From the NCBI RefSeq assembly GCF_003402535.2, contig NZ_AP025171.1:1302001-1366000 (forward strand): DNA of 64,000 nucleotides. The letters run 5' to 3'. A model generated the notes under the pieces. The model made no database searches. It was given only the letters and a program-made list of their open reading frames with translations, and had not been told where the DNA came from. Shown here in pieces: positions 1-8,439 of the stretch. This DNA is from Cupriavidus sp. P-10 (GTDB lineage: Bacteria > Pseudomonadota > Gammaproteobacteria > Burkholderiales > Burkholderiaceae). Both the position numbers and the translations under genes were made by a program. How positions within the stretch are numbered: position 1 is the stretch's first letter; each line of letters starts with the position of its first letter.

Positions 1-1306
1 GCAGGATGCGGGCGTCGCGGTAGTGCTGGGCCGCGCCGGTTTCCTCAATGAAGCCCATGCCGCCGTGCACCTGCACGCCGAGGCTGGTGACGTCGATCGA
101 CAGTTCGGTGCTCCAGCCCTTGACCACCGGCACCAGGAATTCATAGAACGCCTGGTTCTGCTTGCGCACGGCTTCGTCGGGATGCTGGTGCGCAGTGTCG
201 CTGGCGGCCGCGGCCACGTAGGCGACGGCGCGGGCGCCTTCGGTCAGCGCGCGCATCGTCATCAGCATGCGCTTGACGTCGGGGTGGTGGATGATGGTGA
301 CGGCCTCGCGCGCCGAGCCGTCGACCGGGCGGCTTTGCACGCGCTCGCGCGCATATCCCACGGCCTGCTGGTAGGCACGCTCGGACACCGCGACGCCCTG
401 CATGCCGACCGCGAAGCGGGCCGAGTTCATCATGATGAACATGTACTCCAGGCCGCGGTTCTCTTCACCCACCAGCGTACCGATGGCGCCGCCGTGGTCG
501 CCGAACTGCAGCACGGCGGTCGGGCTGGCCTTGATGCCGAGCTTGTGCTCGATCGACACGCACTGCACGTCGTTGCGCTCGCCCAGGCTGCCGTCGGCAT
601 TGACCAGGAACTTGGGCACGATGAACAGCGAGATGCCCTTGACGCCCTCGGGCGCATCGGGCGTACGGGCCAGCACCAGATGGACGATGTTCTTCGCCAT
701 GTCGTGCTCGCCGTAGGTGATGAAGATCTTGGTGCCGAAAACCTTGTAGGTGCCGTCGCCCTGCGGCTCGGCGCGGGTGCGCACGGCGGCCAGGTCCGAG
801 CCCGCCTGCGGCTCGGTCAGGTTCATGGTGCCGGTCCACTCGCCATTGATCAGCTTGGGCAGGAAGGCGGCCTTCTGTTCGTCCGAGCCGGCGGTCAGCA
901 GGGCTTCGATGGCGCCGTCGGTCAGCAGCGGGCACAGCGCGAACGAGAGGTTGGCGCTGTTCAGCATTTCGATACAGGCGGTGGAGATCAGCTTGGGCAG
1001 GCCCTGGCCGCCAAACTCCTGCGGATGCAGCACGCCCTGCCAGCCGCCTTCGCCAAACTGGCGAAAGGCGTCCTTGAAGCCGGGTGTCGTGGTGACCACG
1101 CCATCCTTCCAGCTGCTCGGATCCAGGTCGCCGGTACGGTTGAGCGGCGTCAACACCTGTTCGTTGAACTTGGCGGCTTCGTCGAGCACGGCCCCGGCCG
1201 TTTCCGGCGTGGCTTCCTCGAAGCCGGGCAGGCCGCTGACAGCTTCAAGACCTGCGAGCTCGTTCATCACGAACAACATGTCTTTGAGCGGGGCACGGTA
1301 GGTCAT
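1..1306 (-). CDS. Acyl-CoA dehydrogenase, C-terminal end beyond window
   Basis: FAD flavoprotein that would oxidise an acyl-CoA to the trans-2-enoyl-CoA in beta-oxidation. The minus frame is open from an ATG at 1306 (protein begins MTYRAPLKDMLF) to the window edge, 435 codons, so the gene is cut at its C-terminal side. An N-terminal helical domain with GFGEGGWQG-like sequence is followed by the flavin/substrate region MNLTEPQAGSDLAAVRTRA, then the beta-barrel segment and the C-terminal helical bundle with VQVHGGMGFIEETG. This is the longer acyl-CoA dehydrogenase type, about 595 residues in full. The AraC regulator immediately upstream on the same strand is a plausible local regulator. The chain-length specificity cannot be read from sequence. 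Confidence 0.93.
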   Translation of the reverse strand, partial: MTYRAPLKDMLFVMNELAGLEAVSGLPGFEEATPETAGAVLDEAAKFNEQVLTPLNRTGDLDPSSWKDGVVTTTPGFKDAFRQFGEGGWQGVLHPQEFGGQGLPKLISTACIEMLNSANLSFALCPLLTDGAIEALLTAGSDEQKAAFLPKLINGEWTGTMNLTEPQAGSDLAAVRTRAEPQGDGTYKVFGTKIFITYGEHDMAKNIVHLVLARTPDAPEGVKGISLFIVPKFLVNADGSLGERNDVQCVSIEHKLGIKASPTAVLQFGDHGGAIGTLVGEENRGLEYMFIMMNSARFAVGMQGVAVSERAYQQAVGYARERVQSRPVDGSAREAVTIIHHPDVKRMLMTMRALTEGARAVAYVAAAASDTAHQHPDEAVRKQNQAFYEFLVPVVKGWSTELSIDVTSLGVQVHGGMGFIEETGAAQHYRDARIL

Positions 1307-1525
1307 GGATGTCTCCTGTCTGTACGTCTGTAAGCTTGTTTGGGGTGGCGCGCAAGGCATGGCGCCTGGCCGCAACGCGGGCCGATATGAGATCGTACCG
1401 CCGGAAGCGCCGGGCGCGGTTACCCAATGCTGCCCATTCATTGACGAAACCTGCCGCCCTGCACAAACCGGCGCGCGGGGATGCCCCACTGGCCGGCCGC
1501 TGCCGCCACCGGGTGGCAGCATTTG

Positions 1526-2533
1526 TCAGGCGTGCGCGGGCATGGTCCGGTAGGCCTTGGGCGTGCTGCCGGTCCAGTTGCGGAAGGCGCGATGAAAGGC
1601 GGTGGGGTTGTCGAAGCCGATATCGAAGGCGATTGCCGCGATGGCGTCCGTGGTGCGCGTCAGCCGCTGGATGGCGATGTCCCGGCGCACCTCGTCCTTG
1701 ATGGCCTGGAAGGTGGTGCCCTCGGCGGTGAGCCGGCGGCACAGCGTGCGGACGGAGAAGTGCAGGTCCTGCGCCACCGCTTCGATGGTCGGCGTCGCCG
1801 GCAGGCAGTCGGCCAGGTACTGGCGCACATGGTGGCACACCATCTGGTCGGCGAACGCGACGAAGATCCAGTCTTCGGGCGCGCGCGCCAGGAATTTCTG
1901 CAGGTCGGCCTTGCGCCGGCGGACCGGCATGTCCAGGTAGGCTTCGTCGAACCTGAGCAGCGTCTGGCGGCCGCCAAACTGCACCGGGCCGGGAAACAGG
2001 TACAGGGAATCGCTGGCGCGCGGCGGCCGCGGGAAATCGAACTCCACCCTGACCAGCGGAATGCGCCTGCCGATCAGCCATGACGCGACCCCGTGGACCA
2101 GCTTGAGCATCAGCTCGCAGCCCAGCGCGCTGACGCCGGGGCCGGCCGGGTCGGCCCGCAGCATGACATCGCCGAAGCCGTCATCACGCCCGGATTCAAG
2201 CCGGAAATCGTCCAGGATCAGGTGGAAGAACTGGCCGAAGCGGCGCAGCGCCACCTCCAGCCGCGGGGCATCCAGCAAGCTCAGGCACAGGTACTTGAGC
2301 GTGCCGTTGCGCAGCGGCCGGCTGAAGATGCCCGGCATCTCGTCGTCCAGTTCCATGGCGAGTTCGCGGTAGAGCGTGGAAAACTGTTCCTCGGTCACGC
2401 GGGCAGCCGGCGCCTGCAACAGGCCGCCCGGGATCCCCGCACGCTCCGCCAGCCGCGCCATGGCGGCCGGATCGGCACCGGACAGGAAGCCGTTGACCAG
2501 CGAAATGGGGACGGTGGCGGTGAACTGGGTCAA
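1526..2533 (-). CDS. AraC family transcriptional regulator
   Basis: DNA-binding regulator of 335 residues. The N-terminal two thirds match the arabinose-binding-like domain seen in OruR/ArgR-type AraC proteins (start MTQFTATVPISLV, then the RPLRNGTLKYLCL region). The C-terminal ~100 residues carry two helix-turn-helix motifs, including DLHFSVRTLCRRLTAEG and AIAFDIGFDNPTAFHRAF with the usual FRNWTGSTPKAYR ending. It lies 219 bp upstream of the acyl-CoA dehydrogenase on the same strand. Such regulators commonly sit next to fatty-acid or alcohol oxidation genes, so control of that gene is a reasonable inference. No operator was identified. Confidence 0.92.
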   Translation of the reverse strand: MTQFTATVPISLVNGFLSGADPAAMARLAERAGIPGGLLQAPAARVTEEQFSTLYRELAMELDDEMPGIFSRPLRNGTLKYLCLSLLDAPRLEVALRRFGQFFHLILDDFRLESGRDDGFGDVMLRADPAGPGVSALGCELMLKLVHGVASWLIGRRIPLVRVEFDFPRPPRASDSLYLFPGPVQFGGRQTLLRFDEAYLDMPVRRRKADLQKFLARAPEDWIFVAFADQMVCHHVRQYLADCLPATPTIEAVAQDLHFSVRTLCRRLTAEGTTFQAIKDEVRRDIAIQRLTRTTDAIAAIAFDIGFDNPTAFHRAFRNWTGSTPKAYRTMPAHA

Positions 2534-2668
2534 TGTTGCAGGGCCGGTAAGACGGTCCGGCCGGAAGCGGGGGCGGGCCGGGTCGTGGCATATTTTGTCA
2601 TACCCGGGAAGGCTTGGGCGGCCCCTTCGGCGTGGCCGTGCCGCCCGTGTCGAGCGCTGTGGCCGCGG

Positions 2669-3190
2669 TCAGTCCTGCGCGGAACGTACCGGTTCCTCCG
2701 GCGCCTGCACGCCCGGGTCCGCGTCCATGTGGACGCCGGCCAGGCCGGCATTGAGCTGGTTCAGGAAATGCACCAGCGAAACCTTGTCATCAAAGCGGAA
2801 ACTCGCCAATGCCTGGCGGTAGAACTCATAGATCCGCGGTTGCAGGCCGTTCCAGAACTCGCGCCCCTTCGGCGTCAGCACGACCTTCTTGGCGCGGCGG
2901 TCCACCGTGTCGGCGACGCGTTGGACATGCTTTTCCCGCTCCAGCCGCTTGAGTACGCCATCGAGGCTCTGCCGGCTCACCACCAGGTATTCCGTCAACT
3001 CCGAGAATGACATGCCTTCCGGCACCTGCGGCCGCGACAGCGCCCCGAGCACCGACCATTGCACGGTGGTGATGCCGAGCGACTTGCTCGTCTGCCGGTC
3101 CAGCGTATTGCCAGCCTGGAACAGCCGGAAGAACAGCCGGTTATGGACGGAGACGTCGGATGGGTCGTAGGTTGAATCGGGTTTGGTCAT
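2669..3190 (-). CDS. MarR family transcriptional regulator
   Basis: Winged-helix repressor of 173 residues. The core reads LGITTVQWSVLGAL, then the recognition region LVVSRQSLDGVLKRLER, then the wing VADTVDRRAKKVVLTPKG, the classic MarR D-x-R-(A/S)-(K)-x-V-x-LT pattern. The divergent plus-strand remnant of an enoyl-CoA hydratase (3496) and the AAHS transporter (start 5573) both carry a near-identical sequence overlapping their -35 boxes, and a related sequence lies upstream of this gene at about 3358-3374. This suggests a small regulon for aromatic or hydroxycinnamate-like acids. Members of this family often respond to acyl-CoA or phenolic ligands; the ligand here is unknown. Confidence 0.9.
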   Translation of the reverse strand: MTKPDSTYDPSDVSVHNRLFFRLFQAGNTLDRQTSKSLGITTVQWSVLGALSRPQVPEGMSFSELTEYLVVSRQSLDGVLKRLEREKHVQRVADTVDRRAKKVVLTPKGREFWNGLQPRIYEFYRQALASFRFDDKVSLVHFLNQLNAGLAGVHMDADPGVQAPEEPVRSAQD

Positions 3191-3422
3191 GGTGTGGGAT
3201 CGACACTGGCCGCCCTGGGGCTTGCCATGGGTGTGCCTATTCTAAGGCGGCGCGGAGCACACACGTGCGCGGGGTGAAGGGTGGGGTGGGCGCGGGGGGC
3301 TGCAGCAGGGCTCGCAGGGATGTGTATCAAAGCCAACTTTTACTGCATTTGAGCAAGGATCTTGATCATTATTTCTCGATGTAAGCAGCATATTTAGCCA
3401 TTGTGGCGGATTCATAGGTAAA

Positions 3423-3465
3423 GATAAGTAATGATATTGACGTACACACGCGGCGTGCCTAGTAT
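3423..3465 (+). promoter_or_regulatory. Sigma-70 promoter with putative MarR operator
   Basis: A good vegetative promoter is visible: -35 TTGACG at 3437-3442, a 17-base spacer, -10 TAGTAT at 3460-3465. Immediately upstream and overlapping the -35 is GATAAGTAATGAT, also found (AATAAGTAATGAT) in the same position in front of the AAHS transporter gene. The matched arrangement at two promoters next to a MarR gene suggests a shared operator. The downstream gene is now only a remnant. Confidence 0.6.
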
Positions 3466-3495
3466 CTCCCGGACGCCTGCCATAAAAGTTCAGCC

Positions 3496-3666
3496 ATGAC
3501 CATCACGCTCCACCACGCCCGCGATGCCGCCGTCCTGACCATCGACCGCCCCGCCGGCCTGCGGGCGCAAGCGGATCTGTTCGTGCAGACGGCCCGGACT
3601 GCCGGCGCGAGCGAAGGCATCGCCGCCTTCGTCGTAAAGCGTCCGTCGCGCTTCCTCGGCCGCTGA
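3496..3666 (+). pseudogene. Enoyl-CoA hydratase remnant with internal deletion
   Basis: A 56-residue reading frame starts at an ATG behind a good promoter. Its first ~20 residues (MTITLHHARDAAVLTIDRP) look like the N-terminus of a crotonase-fold enoyl-CoA hydratase/isomerase. Its last ~20 residues (EGIAAFVVKRPSRFLGR) look like the very C-terminus of the same family. The ~200 residues that would hold the oxyanion hole and active site are missing and the two ends are joined in frame. Normal family length is about 255-275. It is most simply an internal in-frame deletion; a genuine short protein is the less likely alternative. Confidence 0.6.
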
Positions 3667-3700
3667 GCGGTCGGTTCTCCGGCGCGCTGGGACACAAATC

Positions 3701-4093
3701 ATGGAAGTGGCACAAGCCGTGCGACCCCAACGGACTACACAGCCGGAAATGGGCATCGCCGACATGCTCCATCACATCCGCGCCGCGGCCCGCACAATCC
3801 AGGCCGAGGCCAGGCGCCAATGGCCCGGCGACGCCAACGCGGTGACCCGCCGCCTCAGCCGCCTGCTGACGCTGGCCATGCGGCAGCAATCCGCGCTGGA
3901 TATCGCCGTGATCCTGGGCAGCGCCGCCGAGCTTCGCTATTTCCCGGACGACGCGGCCCTGGAGCGGTGTACCAGCATGGTCGAGTCCCATGGCGGCAAG
4001 GCCATGCGCGCGGTGGTCTGGGCGGTGCGGCATCGGCGCGTGCGGGCCGGCGCTACCATCACCCGGCGCTTTATCGTCGACGCCGTCGACTGA
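3701..4093 (+). CDS. Hypothetical protein
   Basis: A 130-residue frame begins 34 bases after the enoyl-CoA hydratase remnant. The predicted protein is basic and mostly helical, with stretches such as MLHHIRAAARTIQAEARRQ and AVTRRLSRLLTLAMRQ, and has no signal peptide or membrane segment. I do not recognise a family. The frame ends just before a strong hairpin. Co-transcription from the promoter at 3437-3465 is possible. Codon use is typical for the GC-rich part of the window, which favours a real gene, but support is moderate only. Confidence 0.5.
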   Translation: MEVAQAVRPQRTTQPEMGIADMLHHIRAAARTIQAEARRQWPGDANAVTRRLSRLLTLAMRQQSALDIAVILGSAAELRYFPDDAALERCTSMVESHGGKAMRAVVWAVRHRRVRAGATITRRFIVDAVD

Positions 4094-4097
4094 CCTC

Positions 4098-4138
4098 AAA
4101 AAAAATGGCGGGCCCCGGCATCGTGCCGGGCCCGCCAT
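4098..4138 (-). terminator. Rho-independent terminator (bidirectional hairpin)
   Basis: A long GC-rich hairpin occupies 4105-4138: the arm ATGGCGGGCCCCGGCA pairs with TGCCGGGCCCGCCAT around a 3-base loop with a single bulged C. On the minus strand it is followed directly by a run of T (the A tract at 4098-4104). It therefore terminates the AAHS transporter gene ending at 4194 and may also stop transcription from the plus-strand gene. Confidence 0.85.
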
Positions 4139-4193
4139 CTGTTCCATCTGTTTCCAGCGGCGCACCGAGGCGCCGCCCGCCAGCAAGACTCCC

Positions 4194-5573
4194 TTAGCTG
4201 CGCGCTTCAGCCACGGCCGGCATCACCGATGCCGGCGCCGGGCTTGCCGCCTCATCGGCATGCTGCGCGGATGCCGACAGCCTGTGGTTGATGCACGCCA
4301 GTGCCAGCGCGCCCACGATGCCCGCCGCGCCGATGACCAGGAAGTTCTGCGCCAGCGGCAACTGCAGCGAAACGATCAGCCCGATCAGTACCGGCGCCGC
4401 GATGGCACCCAGGCGTCCGATGCCAGAGGCCATGCCCACGCCCGTCGAACGGATCGACACCGGATAAAACTGGCCGCTATACGCATACGCGACGATCTGC
4501 GCGCCGGTGGTGCAGGCCCCTACCGCGCCGATCAGCAGGTAGAGCATCTCGGTCGAGGTCTTGAACGTCATCAGGTACAGGAACGCGGCGCCGAGCGCGT
4601 ACATCACCACCAGCACCCACTTGATATGGAAGCGGTCGGCCAGCCAGCCGCCGCCAATCGCTCCGACCACCGCGCCCACGTTCAGCGCGATCACGAAGCT
4701 GAGCGCCGAGCCCAGGCTGTAGCCCGACATCGCCATCAGCTTGGTCAGCCAGGTGCTGAGCGCATAGACCATGAACAGGCCGGTGAAGAAGGCGATCCAG
4801 AACATGATCGTGCTGAAGCCACGCCCGTCCTGGAACAGGCGGGCCACCGGCACGCCGGTTGCACGGTCCTGCTGCGGCAAGCGGAAGGTAGCGCCGGCAC
4901 CCAGCCGCAGTTGCGGATCGATGCGCTGCGCGAGGGCGCGCAGGTCCTTTTCGTTCTGGCGCGACACCAGGAACGACAGCGACTCCGGCATCGTCTTCAG
5001 GATGAACGGGATCAGCAGCACCGGCACGCCGGCGGCGAAGAACACGATCTGCCAGCCAAAACCGGCAATGAACTGCTTGCCGATCACCGCGGCCAGGATG
5101 CCGCCAATGGCATAGCCGGAAAACATCACCGTGGTCATGAAGCTGCGGATCTTGCGCGGCGAGTACTCCGTCATCTGCGCGACGATGTTCGGCATGACGC
5201 CGCCGATGCCAAGGCCGGCGATAAACCGCATCACGCTGAACGAGACCGGATCGTTGGTCAGGCCCGCGGCAGCGGTGAATACGCTGAACAGGAATACGCA
5301 CAGCGAGATGGTCCAGCGGCGGCCGATCTTGTCGGAAAGGGCGCCCAGGAAGATGGCGCCGAACATCATGCCGAACAGCGCGGAGCTCGCCATGAAGCCG
5401 GCCGTCGATGCCGTGACGCCCATCTCCTTCATGATCGACGGCAGGGCGGCGCCTGCGACGGCGATGTCGTAGCCGTCGATGATGATTACCAGCAGGCACC
5501 AGGCCAGCACGCGCGCATGGAATCGGTTAAAGCGGGCGTCATCGGCCAGCTTTTGTACATCAATGTGCTGCAT
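4194..5573 (-). CDS. MFS transporter, aromatic acid:H+ symporter (AAHS) type
   Basis: Inner-membrane carrier of 459 residues with 12 predicted transmembrane segments. TM1 contains IIDGYDIAVAGAALP, the DGxD signature of AAHS carriers (PcaK, BenK, MhpT type). Loop 2-3 contains GALSDKIGRRW, the MFS motif A. A central hydrophilic loop (~residues 215-250) separates the halves. Uptake of an aromatic or short organic acid by proton symport is expected from the family; the exact substrate is not visible. Its promoter shares an operator-like sequence with the nearby MarR-linked gene remnant, and a strong terminator follows the stop codon. Confidence 0.92.
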   Translation of the reverse strand: MQHIDVQKLADDARFNRFHARVLAWCLLVIIIDGYDIAVAGAALPSIMKEMGVTASTAGFMASSALFGMMFGAIFLGALSDKIGRRWTISLCVFLFSVFTAAAGLTNDPVSFSVMRFIAGLGIGGVMPNIVAQMTEYSPRKIRSFMTTVMFSGYAIGGILAAVIGKQFIAGFGWQIVFFAAGVPVLLIPFILKTMPESLSFLVSRQNEKDLRALAQRIDPQLRLGAGATFRLPQQDRATGVPVARLFQDGRGFSTIMFWIAFFTGLFMVYALSTWLTKLMAMSGYSLGSALSFVIALNVGAVVGAIGGGWLADRFHIKWVLVVMYALGAAFLYLMTFKTSTEMLYLLIGAVGACTTGAQIVAYAYSGQFYPVSIRSTGVGMASGIGRLGAIAAPVLIGLIVSLQLPLAQNFLVIGAAGIVGALALACINHRLSASAQHADEAASPAPASVMPAVAEARS

Positions 5574-5657
5574 CGTATGTCTCCTTCACCAATCTTCTTT
5601 TGAACGCTCAACAAGCGGCGAGGCCCTCTGAACCGGCCCCCGGCCTGGGCTGGACGG

Positions 5658-5704
5658 AATATGGTTGAAGCGAGGTTATACGTCAAGATCATTACTTATT
5701 GAAT
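5658..5704 (-). promoter_or_regulatory. Promoter of AAHS transporter with shared operator
   Basis: On the minus strand: AATAAGTAATGATC, then -35 TTGACG (plus coordinates 5681-5686), a 17-base spacer, and -10 CATATT (5658-5663). The 20-odd bases around the -35 differ at only about two positions from those at 3423-3443. The identical placement relative to the -35 points to one regulator, probably the MarR protein at 2669-3190. Confidence 0.6.
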
Positions 5705-5948
5705 CGGCAAAAACTAGGGTAATTACGGTAAATATGTGCCTATTTCGCCTTTACTAGGTCAATAAGTTGATTTATCAAGGTTGGCGCTGGCGTTAGCTTG
5801 GCGCAGCCTGCGCGCGCTGACAGGGGCACCGCTCGCATTGTTGCCAGCCCGGCAACACGATGCGCTCCACCGGGGCCTACCGCCTCCCGCCTCCAGTCAC
5901 CTAGGATTCCAGCGGGGTCGTCCCAAACTGTTCGAAAAATCGAGGTGC

Positions 5949-6710
5949 ATGATGAAGATTGTCGTAATCGGTGGTACCGGACTGATCGGCAGCAAGGTCG
6001 TGGCGCGGCTGAAGGCGAAAGGCCATGAGGTGGTTGCCGCGTCGCCGCAGACGGGTGTGAACGCGCTGACCGGCGAAGGCCTCGCCGAGGCCCTGGCGGG
6101 TGCGAAGGTGGTCGTGGATGTCGCCAATTCACCCTCGTTCGAGGACGAGGCCGTGCTGAATTTTTTCAAGACATCCGGGCGCAATCTCGCGGCCGCCGAG
6201 AAGGCCGCGGGTGTCGGGCACCATGTTGCGCTGTCGGTGGTGGGCACCGACAAGCTGTCGGAGAGCGGTTACTTCCGTGCAAAAATTGCCCAGGAAGGGC
6301 TGATCCGCGAGGCCGGCATTCCCTATACCGTCGTCCGGTCCACGCAGTTCCTCGAGTTCCTGGGCGGTATCGTCCAGTCCGGGGCGGACGGCGATTCCGT
6401 GCGCTTGTCCGCCGCGCTGATCCAGCCCATTGCGTCGGACGATGTTGCCGAGGCGGTTGCGGACCGTGCGCTGGCCGCGCCAGTGAATGGCATGGTCGAC
6501 ATTGCCGGGCCGGAACGATGCCGCATGGACGAGCTGGTGCAGCGCTATCTCGACGCCACTGCCGATTCCCGCAAGGTAGTGACCGATCCCAAAGCCCGGT
6601 ATTTCGGGGCCGCGCTCAAGGACGATACTCTGGTGCCAGAGGGTGAGGCGTGGCTGGGCAAGACCACCTTCGAGGCATGGATGGCGCAAAGCCGCGCCGC
6701 GCAGCGCTGA
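5949..6710 (+). CDS. NAD(P)-binding SDR-like protein (NmrA/atypical SDR)
   Basis: Predicted cytoplasmic Rossmann-fold protein of 253 residues. It starts MMKIVVIGGTGLIGSKVVARL, giving the GxxGxxG nucleotide-binding glycine motif at residues 9-15. A second domain includes IPYTVVRSTQFLEF and IASDDVAEAVADRAL, typical of NmrA/atypical SDR proteins related to NAD(P)H:quinone sensors or oxidoreductases. The classical YxxxK pair is not apparent. I chose the ATG at 5949 because the upstream extension of the frame has no family resemblance. It is followed by a clean terminator. Catalytic role unknown. Confidence 0.85.
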   Translation: MMKIVVIGGTGLIGSKVVARLKAKGHEVVAASPQTGVNALTGEGLAEALAGAKVVVDVANSPSFEDEAVLNFFKTSGRNLAAAEKAAGVGHHVALSVVGTDKLSESGYFRAKIAQEGLIREAGIPYTVVRSTQFLEFLGGIVQSGADGDSVRLSAALIQPIASDDVAEAVADRALAAPVNGMVDIAGPERCRMDELVQRYLDATADSRKVVTDPKARYFGAALKDDTLVPEGEAWLGKTTFEAWMAQSRAAQR

Positions 6711-6752
6711 ACGCCCTGATGCGCGGCGTCTTGTGCACCGGCCGCGCTGTCC

Positions 6753-6793
6753 GGATGCCCGACCGGCGTCGGGCATCCGTCATGGCATTTTTT
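6753..6793 (+). terminator. Rho-independent terminator
   Basis: A perfect 11-base stem (GGATGCCCGAC / GTCGGGCATCC) with a CGGC loop spans 6753-6778 and is followed by a T run at 6788-6793. It serves the plus-strand SDR gene and lies between convergent genes; the T run touches the end of uraD. Confidence 0.85.
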
Positions 6794-7317
6794 CAGGCCA
6801 GCGCGCTCAGTCGTGCCTGGAGCCTGCCGCGCGTGATCGCGCCGATCTGCGCCAGCGCCTCATCCAGTTCCTGCTGCGTGCTGCGGTCGATACGCCGCTC
6901 CAGCGCTGCAAAGATGCCTTCGCGCGTGTAGTGCCGCACGCAGATGATGAAGGGAAAGCCGTGCCGCGCTAGGTAGGCGGCATTCATCCGATCGAGCGTG
7001 GCTTCCTGCTGCGCCGACATCGCGTCCAGCCCCGCGCTCTTCTGTTCGGCATTGGAATCCGCGGTCATGGTGCCAGCGCGGATATTGCCGGCGGACAGCA
7101 TCGGATGCAGGTTCAGGAAATCGCACTGGGATTTCGCATCCAGCTTGCGGATGACATCCATCATCGCATCATGCAGCGCATTGGCCGATGCAAAGGGCCG
7201 CTGCGCCCAGGCGCGCTCGGCCGCCAGCGGAAAATGTTCAAACACGCTGCCGAACGCGTGCATAAAGCCGGACTGGTCCAGCGCGTTGACCGGCGCCAGA
7301 TCGAGTGACTGTGACAT
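6793..7317 (-). CDS. uraD: 2-oxo-4-hydroxy-4-carboxy-5-ureidoimidazoline (OHCU) decarboxylase
   Basis: Cytosolic enzyme of urate breakdown that decarboxylates OHCU to S-allantoin. The 174-residue protein shows the family landmarks: FEHFPLAAERAW near the N-terminus, the helix containing FLNLHPMLS with the catalytic His region, SAEQQ-like SAQQEATLDRMN, and the C-terminal GFPFIICVRHYTREGI and ERRIDRSTQQELDEALAQI. The length matches stand-alone UraD. It neighbours a LysR regulator and two hydroxyisourate hydrolase genes, so the cluster covers the two steps after 5-hydroxyisourate. No urate oxidase or xanthine dehydrogenase is visible within the window. Confidence 0.93.
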   Translation of the reverse strand: MSQSLDLAPVNALDQSGFMHAFGSVFEHFPLAAERAWAQRPFASANALHDAMMDVIRKLDAKSQCDFLNLHPMLSAGNIRAGTMTADSNAEQKSAGLDAMSAQQEATLDRMNAAYLARHGFPFIICVRHYTREGIFAALERRIDRSTQQELDEALAQIGAITRGRLQARLSALA

Positions 7318-7440
7318 GGACTGCTCTCCCGTTAGGCCCGACGCGCAGGCCAGGCATGGAAACCGAATACGGGCCGAGTATAGGAAGCGGGCATGGCCGC
7401 GGCGAGGGGCGCGGCCATATAAGACGCATAACAGAATCCG

Positions 7441-7476
7441 ATACCGCCGTGGATACCGCCGTGGATACCGCTATGG
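7441..7476. repeat. Three tandem 12-bp units
   Basis: ATACCGCCGTGG occurs twice in perfect tandem (7441-7464), followed by a third imperfect copy ATACCGCTATGG (7465-7476). The array is intergenic, between the uraD start and the end of the LysR gene. It could be slippage-prone; no function can be assigned. Confidence 0.7.
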
Positions 7477-7482
7477 ACACCA

Positions 7483-8439
7483 CTACGCGCGCGCGGCAGG
7501 GTCCAGGTCGCGCAGGTCCCGCAGCGCCTGTGATGCGGACGTGAGCATGCCGCGCAGCCACGCATGCGAAGCCGAGCGGTGGCGCGCGGGATGCCAGAGC
7601 TGGTAAAAGCGCATGAACGGAAACTCGATCGGCGGCTTGAGCACCGCCACCGGCACATGCTGCGCGTGATAGTTGGCAAAGTGACGGCCCGTGGTCAGGA
7701 TCAGGTCCGTGCCCGGGATCAGGCTCGGCGCCAGGTTGAAGTAAGGGCAGCTGATGCGGTTGTCCCGGTGCACGCGCATCGTGCTGAGGCCCGTGTCCAC
7801 CAGCCCGCGCTGGTCGCGCGAGTAGGGCGTGGGCACGATATGCGCCGCGCCCAGGTAGGACTGCGCGGTGAACTTGCCCGGCTGGTTATGCACGCTGTCC
7901 GGCGCCACCATGCAGACCACCTCGTCTTCCAGCAAAACCGACAGGTGCAGGTGCTCCGGCGGATTGGGCCAGTTGCCGATCACGATATCGATGGTGCCCT
8001 CCGACAGCGCCTGCTCGTAGTCGAACGTGGCGCTCAGCGGAATCGCCGCCAGCCGCGCGTGGGGCGCCATGCGCCGGAATTCCCGCACGACGTGGGCAAA
8101 GAAGGGCGGCGCCAGGTAGTCGGGCATGGCTACCGTAAAGCTCTGCTCGGTGGTGGCGGGATCGAAGCGGTCGTCCGATACCAGCAGGTTGTCCAGCGCG
8201 CTGAGTGCCGCCTGCGCGTTGCGGGCGAGCTGCAGGGCGCGCTCGGTCGGCACCATGACGTTCTTCTCGCGCGTGAGCAGCGGGTCGTTGAAGATGGCGC
8301 GCAGGCGCTTGAGCGCCGAACTGATGGCGGGCTGCGACTGGTTCAGGCGGATGGCGGTGCGCGAGACGCTCTGCTCGGCAATCAGGATGCACAGCACGCG
8401 CAGCAGGTAGGTATCGAAGGGGTCGTCGGCGCGGATCAT
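7483..8439 (-). CDS. LysR family transcriptional regulator
   Basis: Regulator of 318 residues if started at the ATG at 8439 (MIRADDPFDTYLLRVL). A much longer upstream extension of the frame has no family resemblance. The N-terminal winged helix reads SVSRTAIRLNQSQPAISSALKRLR, then FNDPLLTREKNVMVPT. A periplasmic-binding-protein-like effector domain follows. It is divergent from the MFS/hydroxyisourate hydrolase operon and adjacent to uraD. It therefore probably controls ureide or urate catabolism. A palindromic T-N11-A site lies in the divergent region at 8713-8725. Confidence 0.92.
   Translation of the reverse strand: MIRADDPFDTYLLRVLCILIAEQSVSRTAIRLNQSQPAISSALKRLRAIFNDPLLTREKNVMVPTERALQLARNAQAALSALDNLLVSDDRFDPATTEQSFTVAMPDYLAPPFFAHVVREFRRMAPHARLAAIPLSATFDYEQALSEGTIDIVIGNWPNPPEHLHLSVLLEDEVVCMVAPDSVHNQPGKFTAQSYLGAAHIVPTPYSRDQRGLVDTGLSTMRVHRDNRISCPYFNLAPSLIPGTDLILTTGRHFANYHAQHVPVAVLKPPIEFPFMRFYQLWHPARHRSASHAWLRGMLTSASQALRDLRDLDPAARA

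Noticed and set aside
23..1333. Long plus-strand open frame over the first 1.3 kb
   Set aside because: It is the antisense shadow of the acyl-CoA dehydrogenase; its His/Arg/Gly-rich product has no family character, while the minus frame has clear motifs.
3990..5603. Plus-strand frame of over 500 codons opposite the AAHS transporter
   Set aside because: Composition is biased and shadow-like; the minus-strand MFS protein with motif A and DGxD is the real gene.
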